From NCBI GenBank assembly GCA_017506865.1, contig JAFCMP010000390.1:682001-746000 (forward strand): a stretch of DNA of 64,000 nt, written 5' to 3'. Shown piece by piece: positions 36,701-44,633 of the stretch. Source of the stretch: Tribonema minus. Its lineage: Eukaryota; Sar; Xanthophyceae; Tribonematales; Tribonemataceae. A program made the position numbers and the translations under genes. How positions within the stretch are numbered: position 1 is the stretch's first letter; every line of letters starts with the position of its first letter. The notes beneath the pieces are model-generated. The model worked only from the letters and a program-made list of their open reading frames with translations. It ran no database searches and was not told the DNA's origin.

Positions 36701-39150
36701 AGCGACATACAACCTTCATACCTGTTAGTCTGCTGGGCTTTCATCTATCTCGTCATCGCAGGCTGTCGACCTGCGCACGCCTGCCCGGCGACACCAACGC
36801 AGCGGCGCCGACACCGGAGGCAGGTGGCGCGGGGCCGCACGTCTTCATCGCCGCGGGCGACGACGAAACCGCCGTGTGGGACTTGCGCGGGGCGGGCACG
36901 CTGCGGCCGCGCTACTGCTTCCGTGTGGCGCCGGCAGGTGGGTGTCCCATGGTGACGTTCCAAAAGGTTTGCTGCTGAACGTGAAAGTCTCTCAGATGCG
37001 TTGTCACAATTGCCTTTGTCGCGGTGGTGCCTGTGGAAGCACTCTGCGGGTGCGCTACTGCTTCCGTGTGGAGACGGCAGGTGGGTTTTTCCTGATGACG
37101 TTCCACTAGCTTTGCTGCTGACAGTGCAAGTCTCTTCAATGCGTTGTGGTCAGGCCTCCTGGGTGTCATGGCCTGCGTTGGGAATTAACCTATGCTTGGA
37201 GGCATGCAGAGCATGTGAGCACGGCCATTTGTTCTGGGCGCTGTAGGCTTGGTGCTTTGTTGGTGCTGCACCCATCAGATACAGCAACTGATCCCAAACG
37301 TCGGAGTTGCGCCCGCGGACAGCGGCTCTCACACCAGAGTTGCATGAGGAAGCAAATCAGTGAAATTAGCCAAGCTCTGCGCGCTGCTGATTATGCAGCA
37401 GCTCTCTGAGTCGTAGCTGAAGCTGGCATGTCTCCTAGGCGCACAGCCACGCCCCCAAACTTGTACACCGCCGTACGCTCCGCAAAGTGCTTGCAACTGT
37501 TGAAGCCGGCGTGCAATGCAGCTGCAACTGCTCGAAACCATCTCAAGCATCTGCATTCGCCTCCATGCCCTCTGCGCCAGGTTTCGACGGCCAGCAGGCG
37601 CCGGTGCCGTCTCTTGACTCGATCGCCCTGCCCGCGCACCCACGGGCGCCGCTGCTGCCGATGCACGCCGCGTTTGCCGACGCGCGCCTGGGCGGGAACG
37701 CCGGCGCGGTGAGCGCTGAGCGGCTGCGCGGCACGTCATCGATCCGCGCCATTGTGGGGCGCATCTCGCAGCACGGCAACTCGTACCTCATCACCGGCGG
37801 CAGCGACCGGCACATACGCTACTGGGACTTTCAGGCATGAGCGGTTGCGGTTGCGTTGTGCAGGGTGCTGAGGCGGCTGTCGCATCACATGCATGTCACA
37901 TTATTCAGTCCCTGTGTATGTCCAGTACGTTGTGTAATGATCGGATGGTCAGACAGGCATGCTGATGCCGTTCCTCACGCACATCTGTAGGTGTTGAGCA
38001 AGTGAATGGCTGCGCGCTTCAACAAACACTTCTACGTACGCCTTGCGGGCTGCCTTGTTAACCTTATTGATTGCAACCGTCAGTCTTGATCTGACTCCCT
38101 GAGGTGCGCTGCAATCATTCCTAGGCAGTCAACTGCCTGTGGCAACGTCAAGTCCCGCACTGCAGCGCTGACCCCGCACATTGGTCATGCGCCGGCTGCA
38201 ATCTCCAATGAGCACCTTCGTACTTGTAACTTACACGGACCTCTCTGCTGCCTGCTCTCTCATCAGGTCCCATCCAGGTGCTACACAGTTTCAGGGGGCT
38301 CTCCATCCCCCCTGCCCGCCAGCATGATGCCCAGCGTGGAGTGCTACAGGTCTCACGGCAGTGCCGCTGGTGGTGCCGCCGCCGCTGTTGGCGGTCGGGG
38401 GGCTGCCGCCAGCGATGGGGGGGCAGGGGAGGCGTGCATGGTGACAGTTTTCAGGAAGCCGCCCAACTTACAGGACATCATGCAAGCGCATCTGGCACCA
38501 GTGGTGAGCAGCGAGCATAGGACAGGAATCTATCATGGATGTGCAGGGATGCGCTGGTGCACATCGGTCCTGCGGTATGGAAGTTGCGTGGTCCGAGCAT
38601 GAACAGGTGCAATGAGCCGGCCTCCCTTTTGCCACGGGCACGGCGGCATTCGTGCGAGTGCTTCGATCACGTCCTCACGCCCCTTTTACGCATGCATAGG
38701 GCAATAGGCGCCTTGCCTCATTTCTGTCTTGCACTGTACGCAACTGCGCAGCGCCTGCATCTCTGCCCCTCCATGCGGCATGTTGTCTCCGCCTGCCACC
38801 ACGGTCTGCACCCACGCAGCTTGCAGTCGCAGAACCGTGAGAGAGTGGCGCGCTTACGAATTGCACGCAGCTCTTGGGCTCAGCAGTCACGCTCATACCG
38901 CATCGTGTGCAACACTGCTGCTGCCCTAACGCCTTTACACAGCAGATGCGGGGAAGTACATGTTGACGACTGATGCTGCGCTGCCTGCCCTCGCTCCGTT
39001 CTGTCCCCGCGTGCGCAGGTGGCGGAGTGCGGCGTGACCGCAGCGCCCACTGCGCACGAGGACGCCATCCTGGACCTTAAGTGCACCGACATGCCCCTGA
39101 AGCTGCTGCTGTCGAGCAGCCGCGACGGCGTTGTGAACGTGTGGAGGTAG
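15483..39150 (+). CDS. VPS15: VPS15, PI3-kinase regulatory subunit 4 homologue
   Basis: I assemble 33 exons whose phases all agree and which close at 1,797 residues: 15483-15656, 17542-17652, 18384-18514, 19078-19264, 19822-19976, 20578-20717, 21106-21269, 21693-21791, 22352-22458, 23038-23129, 23796-23990, 24395-24623, 25080-25242, 25837-25917, 26324-26458, 26887-27057, 27793-28026, 28629-28816, 29326-29463, 29834-30165, 30581-30804, 31528-31792, 32229-32260, 33134-33292, 33720-33827, 34244-34380, 34792-34939, 35400-35480, 35954-36168, 36762-36937, 37581-37834, 38267-38503, 39019-39150. The order is the VPS15 order: Met-Gly N terminus, kinase-like domain, HEAT repeats, WD40 repeats. VPS15 scaffolds VPS34 and Beclin/ATG6 in the class III PI3-kinase complexes that make PI3P for autophagy and endosomal sorting. 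Animal VPS15 is about 1,360 residues; the excess here is Gly/Ala/Pro insertions. Introns 22459-23037 and 37835-38266 are GC-AG. Least certain are the end of exon 16, the start of exon 14 and the 32-base exon 23. Confidence 0.93.
15657..17541 (+). other. VPS15 intron 1, with palindromic stretch and triplet runs
   Basis: At 1,885 bases this is the longest intron of the gene. It holds GCT/GCA triplets near 16475-16490 and 16620-16640. A stretch at about 16216-16375 is rich in short complementary words (AGCCGG, CCGGCT, TAGCTGG, CCAGCTT) that could pair. No exon is supported inside it; exon 2 ([11 protein letters not shown]) directly continues the exon 1 domain. Confidence 0.6.
22352..30804 (+). 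other. VPS15: VPS15 HEAT-repeat region (exons 9-21)
   Basis: Helical-repeat segments of the family are recognisable. Exon 13 has [20 protein letters not shown] and exon 14 has [18 protein letters not shown]. Exon 15 has [14 protein letters not shown] and exon 16 has [19 protein letters not shown]. Exon 17 has [11 protein letters not shown] and [17 protein letters not shown], the best conserved HEAT signature of VPS15. Exon 18 has [15 protein letters not shown]. Between these are long Gly/Ala/Pro insertions (exons 11, 12, 20 and 21) with no counterpart in shorter homologues. The intron after exon 9 starts with GC. Confidence 0.88.
26100..26290 (+). repeat. CTG-rich repeat in VPS15 intron 14
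   Basis: Almost pure CTG/CTGCGT/CTGCCG triplet sequence lies just upstream of exon 15. It stays open in several frames (Leu-, Cys- or Ala-rich), which is a by-product of triplet composition. It ends about 35 bases before the acceptor at 26323. Confidence 0.8.
32229..32260 (+). other. VPS15: 32-base microexon of VPS15
   Basis: Exon 22 ends in phase 1 and exon 24 starts in phase 0, so a bridging exon is needed. The segment TGCAG/GCACGG...GACAG/GTACAT supplies exactly the missing phase and encodes [11 protein letters not shown]. This is a phase-based inference; another small exon in 31793-33133 could serve instead. Confidence 0.5.
33134..39150 (+). other. VPS15: VPS15 WD40 propeller (exons 24-33)
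   Basis: WD-type strands appear in order: [20 protein letters not shown] and [72 protein letters not shown] and [11 protein letters not shown] at the stop. The chain ends right after the last WD strand, as in other VPS15 proteins. A GC-AG intron (37835-38266) lies after YWDFQ. Without it the frame hits a stop three bases later; with it the protein continues [14 protein letters not shown], matching the family. Confidence 0.92.
36901..37140 (+). repeat. 143-bp tandem duplication across a VPS15 splice donor
   Basis: The end of exon 30 and the start of its intron (36901 to about 37015) are repeated from 37044 with moderate divergence. Shared landmarks are CTGCGG..GCGCTACTGCTTCCGTGTGG, a GGCAG/GTGGGT donor, TTTGCTGCTGA and ATGCGTTGT. 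The second donor (near 37080) also keeps GGCAG/GTGGGT. Confidence 0.8.
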
Positions 39151-39648
39151 GGCGCGCGCAGTTAAATGCCGCGCGGAGGGCGCAGCGACAGGCAGGCAGC
39201 TGGGAGACCGCTCTCCGTTCCATGCACTGCCGACGAGCGGCATGAGTCACGCAGCGCTGCCAGTGAACATGTAAACATCGGTTTGTACAGCGCCGGGGAG
39301 TGGCAAGTGTAGAGGTACCGTAGGGTACAAGGGAAGACCCTCCCCTTAATCCTCCGGAGGTAGGGGGCGAGGGACCCCTAGTGCATGTGTGAGGAGGCAA
39401 GAAAGCCTTGGATGTAAGTTGCACTCAAGGCGGAGTCAGAGTCCTCACAGCAAATGTCCATGTCACGAATTGCCTGCGTCATTCAACATGAATACTGGTT
39501 TTTGTGTTGCACCTCTGACCATCTCTGACTGAGAATATGCACACGCTGCGTGCATTCATATGATATACTTCGAAGTAGCAGAGGTTATCACGCTGCACAT
39601 ATCTGTACGATCTTCGCACCGCGGAGCTATGACTCGTATGTAAACGAC
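39151..39648. other. Spacer between convergent VPS15 and coiled-coil gene
   Basis: The 3' ends of the two convergent genes should lie here. A TGTAA-type sequence at about 39269, the usual green-algal polyadenylation signal, sits 119 bases past the VPS15 stop. A short palindrome-rich stretch at 39318-39370 (GTACCGTAGGGTAC, CCTCCGGAGG) is unexplained. Confidence 0.4.
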
Positions 39649-40571
39649 TCAGACTCTGCTCCGGGGACGACTCCTCTGGCCCGGGCGGAGTTGGAGCGGA
39701 GTCGGCGACGACTCAGCCGGGCTGGCTTGCCTCAAAAGCACAAGCAACAAATGCGCAGAATGTGTACTTATCACCAGCTTGGGGGGCCCGGACCGCAGGA
39801 TGCCCTGCTTCATGAACACCAAGTCAGCGCTCCACGCACGACGGTGCTGCCGCGCGTCCGCCGTGACTCGCGCCGTCAGCTGCGCCTCGTGCGCTAAGAC
39901 TAATGCCACCGCCGCGCTGGCCAGAGCATCATCTGAGGATTCGGAGTTGCCCCCCAGTGTCTTTAGCCGCCTTGCGTGGACACCGTCGCGCGTGCGGAGC
40001 GTGGCTCGAAGGAGTGCATTCTCGCGGTGTGCCGTCTCGAGCTCGCGCCTGGCGTCGGCGGGCCGCTGCTGCTGGCCGCCAGGGATCTGCGCCTGGCGCA
40101 GCTGCCTCAGCTCCACCCGGTCTGCGGTCGCGGCGTCTTGCTCCTCTGCATACTCCTTGTTGAGCTGGACGAACTCAGTCTGGAGCATCTGCACTTCCCT
40201 CTGCTGGCGCTTAAGTACGACCCACGCTATGCAGATCGTGGCGAAGAACCTCTCAACGGAGCGCTGCTTCTGGGTGCGGTGCCCAGCCTCGACCGCTGCC
40301 CTCTGCTTCTCGTGTGACGGCGCGCGCTGTCTTCTGCCGTGGTACGCTCCGCATCGCGCTCTGTCTTCATTCGCTGAATGGTCGCCTCGGCAACCCTGAG
40401 GCGCTCAAGCAGTTCGCTTTTGCTGAGGTCGGAAGCGTCGGCGCCAGCAGGAGTGGTCGTAGTAGTGGCAGTGCTGGGGCTGGTCGGTGCTGCAGTCGCG
40501 GCGGCGATGGTGGCGGAAACGTCAGTGGCAGCGGGGGCGGGCGTGTCGGCTGGTGTAGGCTGCGGCGCCAT
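39649..40571 (-). CDS. Coiled-coil protein, frame interrupted (possible frameshift)
   Basis: From ATG 40571 the frame gives a Pro/Ala/Thr-rich N terminus, then a coiled coil (SKSELLERLRVAEATIQRMK and TERDAERTTAEDSARR). Near 40315 the coding signal moves to another frame, which continues HEKQRAAVEAG, then RQQREVQMLQTEFVQLNKEY and a Gln/Arg/Glu-rich heptad region. It ends at 39649 with a basic, Ser/Pro-rich tail. No GT-AG intron of reasonable size bridges the shift. It may be a true frameshift (pseudogene), a sequence error, or two separate frames. No family is recognised. It is intronless, converges with VPS15, and might derive from a retroelement gag-like protein, but nothing proves this. Confidence 0.4.
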
Positions 40572-40601
40572 GATCGTACGCTTGCGGCGCTGTGACAGCA
40601 A

Positions 40602-41836
40602 AGGCGGAGTGGCACAGTCGGTGTGAGATAAACCATGTGTTGCAACGTAGAGAGCTGTTGCTCACTACCCTGTTGCGCCACACCCGCAGAGCTAGACATC
40701 AGGGGGACAAATGCAACAGAAGACCGACGCCAGTCGTGTGCTGCTAGAAGTGAATGTATTGTAGTCTCCACCGGCAAGTGTAACTGCCGTAACCGTCAAG
40801 CGTGCGAAGGTCAATGAGCATGTAACTGCCATATGCTCCAACACTATGCGACTGAGCGTGTGTGTGGAGAGCGACCGCGTTGCGCAGGCAACAAAACATG
40901 CAAGCGTGACGTAAAATACAGTTGTGCTTCCTGCCTCAAGAGAGTATACCAATATGAGGATGCACATACTCAGCACTGGCAGGTCGCATGTACTCTCTGT
41001 GAACTCTGTTGTACTGTAGCGCGCGTCCGTCACCTCTACTTGTTTACTTTCATCAGCTGCTCTGCATATGCGTTGCTGGGCCATGTTTGGTCCTCTAATC
41101 GTGCAGGTTGCAGTGCTGTGATGGTGCTCTGATCCGTGTGCATACGTTATGATGCATACAGTAACGTGCAACGTGTCAGCACCCCAGCAGCATGGGGCTC
41201 TCAGGAGTCAACAGACAGCAAATGTCAGCAAAAGAAAAGCTGTCAGGCACAGGTGCTGATCACAGTGCATGGCGTGTATTAATCGATTCTGGTCAACACA
41301 GTGCTGCTGAGAAGTTCCGAGGTGATTACATGCAGCATATAGAACGAAGCAGCTGGTAGTGCAATTTGTGGTGATGACTCTACACGCAGACACAAATAGC
41401 TTACACAGCTGTGCAGCTGGGACTTGTACACGAAGTATGGGCACTTGGCAAGAGCCAGTATCTACACACACCCTACTCGGCACGCACATATACAACAATC
41501 GCTTGTCTCCAGGTTGTTGAGAGCACGACTATTGTACGAACCATGTCACAAGCGCCACAGGTCTTATAGAATCACATCAAGCCCTCCGCGGGAGCATTAC
41601 ATACAAGCGACCGCGCTGCGAGGATCGCCCTCGCTACCTGCACACCCTCATTACCACCCCGATACTGACTTCGCCGCGCGCAACGCTGGCAAAGCGGGAG
41701 TGCGTGGAGCGGGGCGCACACATGCGCGCCGCACGCTTCAAGGCCAAGGTTCAAGGCCAAACCAGGCCCATGATTACATCCGTCACACGCTGCAACGTCA
41801 AGTCCGCAGCGCTTGCGCCACTCCCTGATCGTCGAC
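40602..41836. other. Intergenic stretch, nothing recognised
   Basis: It lies between two minus-strand genes. Composition is more AT-rich than in neighbouring exons. Short open frames occur on both strands, but none shows a family motif or a consistent splice pattern. Confidence 0.4.
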
Positions 41837-43187
41837 CTACAGCAGCACGCCGTGTTGACCGGCGGCGCTGAACAGCGGCCCGAGCGCGTGCGATCCGGCG
41901 GCGCCGCGCGCGATCGCAGCGTGCACATCGTCGTTGAGCGAGAAGAAGGAGGAAGGCTTCTGCGGGGCCCACGGTGCGCGCACGCTGCGGCCCCACTTGG
42001 GCCCCACGCCGCTGCACTCGAAGGAGTGCAGGCGAAGGCCCAGCGTCACGTCGGCGCTGCCGCTCCGCGCTGGCCGTGCAGGCGCCTGCAGATGCATGGT
42101 GAGCACTGCCTTGCCGATGGCAGAGTCGCCCTGCGAAACCACGGCGACAGAAGAACACGCAGAAGCGGCGTAGGGTCAGTAGCAGCGGCAGCAGTTGTGC
42201 GCGTGTGCAGACTGGGTTGCGATTCGACGAGCCTGCCACGTGCAAGCAATGCGCGTGCGTGCCAAGTGGCTTTGTCGAGGGGGCCCGGGGGTTGCGTCAT
42301 GGTCCCAGACCGACACACATGCAAAGTGCTTGTCCTCATACCGCATACGAGACCTGCGCATCTGCACGCGACGCAAGCGCGTATGAAATAGGTCCGGCGC
42401 GCTGCCGCACCTGCAGCGCCCGATGCACAGTCTGCTGGTCGCTGACGCGCACGCCGCCCGCGCCGAATGCGCACGCCGCCGGCACCCCGGGCGCGCCCCA
42501 CTGCGCGCGCACCCAGTAGTACCAGCGCGTCTCCAGCAGCAGCGTGCCTGCCAGCACGCCGCTGCCAAAGTGCTGCCGCAGCGCCGCAAACACCGGCTGG
42601 AATGCCCACTTTGGCAGGGCGAGCTGCGCAAAGCCGGGGTCCGGCTCTGCCGCCAGTCGCGGCATCTCGGGCCACGCGGTGCTGCTGTTGCTGTGTGTGG
42701 TCATATCAACGCGTGGTTCCGTGAGCTGCGCCCTGAGTACGACATCGCGCGCTGCGCACCGCTCGACGGCGGCGCATGCGGCGGGAACCAATTGTGCAGC
42801 GGCATCGTAGGCGTGAGTTGGCGCCGCGGCCGCTGCCGCCACGGGTGTTGTGGTGCCATTCACGGCGGCGGCGGCAGTAGCAGGAGGGGGGGCTGCTGGG
42901 GGTGACGATGCTGATGGGATGACAGCGCCCGTGACAGCGGCTGCGGGTGATGCAGCGCTTTGTGTAGTCCATTGTGGCACCTCACCAGGTGCGGTGGATG
43001 GTGCGCTGGCGTCGACGCGCCGCAGGGTGAGGTTACCTGCAACAGCCAAGTATGCATGGTCATTACTTTTTGACCACCAGCGGGCACTGTATAGCGCGGC
43101 CGCAGGCGCAGACGCCGACCATTCATTGAAATTACATGGCGCGCCGACTGGCATGCCCATGAACATCCTAGAGGTGCATTCATGCAT
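41837..43187 (-). CDS. Unrecognised two-exon protein
   Basis: Exons 43187-42411 and 42130-41837 join by a GT-AG intron in phase 0 and give 356 residues if the first Met is the start. After a short N-terminal part (SARWWSKSNDHAYLAVAG) there is an Ala/Pro/Thr-rich linker of roughly 70 residues. Then comes a denser domain: LPKWAFQPVFAALRQHFGSG, TLLLETRWYYWVRAQW and, in exon 2, alternating-residue stretches such as VTLGLRLHSFECSGVGPKWG and PSSFFSLNDD. The alternating pattern hints at beta strands, possibly an outer-membrane barrel, but no family is recognised. An acceptor-like TTGCAG near 43038 means that the first 50 residues could be wrong and that upstream exons may exist. Confidence 0.5.
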
Positions 43188-43457
43188 GCAAGCGAAATCA
43201 TGGCCAAGTCAGGGCAACTCCACGACCGGCGTGGCTTACAATCCCATCATGTGCACACAGAGAGCGCCGCCGACGCTCCATCTTCCTAGTGCATGTGCTT
43301 CAATAAAGGTGGGCCAGCTGAATGGGATTCACAAGGCACTCAGCCAGTGAGGGCAGTACCGAAAGCATCTTTGCAACATCATGGCCAATAAATGCTGAAC
43401 ACGTGCTCTCTGCAGCATCCATGCCCTAGCCATCACTGAGGTATGCAGAGCAAGAGA

Positions 43458-44081
43458 CTACTGAGTGAAAGTGTCTTGAGCTAGTGGCTGCACACGCTGC
43501 TGCTCACATGTGAGGCGCTTGCCGCCACCCGCGCAGCGCCGCCAGTCGGACAGTGGCTCCACTACCAGGTCGCACCGCGTCCAGTCCACTCTGCTGAGCG
43601 TTGCTGCATCCAAAGCATCAGCATCGGTGTGCGTGCCTTGTGCGACTCTCAAGCGCGCTAGCACGTGATCGTCCGACTCCATGCTGGAGACAGCGTAGCC
43701 AGGAACGTCGAGTAGCACAGCTCGTTCGGACAAAGGCGGCGGAGTGGCAAGCCGCGTCATGGGCGGCGGTGTATCAAAACGGGAGGGATGCAGGAGCGCG
43801 CCAGCATCGTCAGTGTATGTGCTGCCACCGTCGCTGATGGCGCAGCCAGTGTCGTACGTCTCCGTCTCTCCCGGGATGCGCTTCCTGCTGGCGCGCAGTC
43901 GGTCGCACAGCTCGACTATTGTCATGGTCCTTCTTGGTTTCTTGCTCGAGCGAGGAGGCGCGCATGGGTCGGTGCAGCCAGGCTGTGCTGCCGGGGACTG
44001 CATTGAATCCGCACCTGCACAAACGCGAGAACAAACTCCAGGAGTTGGCACGAGCATCATGCAAGGCAGGAGCACGTTCAC
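43458..44081 (-). CDS. Unrecognised single-exon protein
   Basis: An uninterrupted frame of 207 residues. Near residue 45 a basic segment (RSSKKPRRTMTIVELCDRLR) precedes a mixed, Asp/Thr-rich middle and a WRRCAGGGKRLTC segment before the stop. Codon use is GC-rich like neighbouring exons. It is head-to-head with the methyltransferase gene starting at 44634. In-frame Mets lie further in, so the true start may be the one before the basic segment. No family is recognised. Confidence 0.35.
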   Translation of the reverse strand: MNVLLPCMMLVPTPGVCSRVCAGADSMQSPAAQPGCTDPCAPPRSSKKPRRTMTIVELCDRLRASRKRIPGETETYDTGCAISDGGSTYTDDAGALLHPSRFDTPPPMTRLATPPPLSERAVLLDVPGYAVSSMESDDHVLARLRVAQGTHTDADALDAATLSRVDWTRCDLVVEPLSDWRRCAGGGKRLTCEQQRVQPLAQDTFTQ

Positions 44082-44633
44082 GGACTGGTGAACTCACACA
44101 AGTCCAACTTCAACGAGACCTCATGAAGCGGATGGACACAGGCATTGGCGACACCGCCTACGACGCCGACTGGCGCGGTAGGTGCCGATGCCCAGCTTAC
44201 GCTGGATGATAGCGTCATGGAGAGGTCATGGTCAACAACAACATCTTGTTGACCACGTACCTGAAGTGCAGGTCACCACGGGATCAGGTGAATCCCGCCT
44301 TGGAGTGAGGCTGTTCTCGTCAACTCCACCGCCAACATCACTGTCTCGCAAGTCGGCGCCGTCCCTGTCGCAGACGGCCTCCCGCTTGACCATCCACCCT
44401 CCAAAGAGCGAACGACGTTGAATGACGTGAGACGCAGTTCCAGGCTTTCGAATTTGAACTGTTTCGCGCCTTGACCAAAAACCTGAGTGCCTTGTTGCGT
44501 TGTGCGGGCAAAGCTAGCACAGCACGGCCACCCCCAGGTGCTGCTACTGTTTCCAGGAAGAGCGCGCAGATCCAGCAGTGATCTACACGCATAACAAGTG
44601 CGGAGCACCTGTGCTGGCCTGGCGATTCGGATC
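44082..44633. other. Region upstream of the methyltransferase gene, possible extra exons
   Basis: It contains fragments that read like coding sequence in shifting frames, such as MKRMDTGIGDTAYDADWR ending at a GTAGGT donor near 44180 and FQAFEFELFRALTKNLSALL near 44442-44501. I could not join them to the 44634 exon with consistent phases. They may be 5' exons of the methyltransferase, of another gene, or decayed sequence. Confidence 0.3.
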
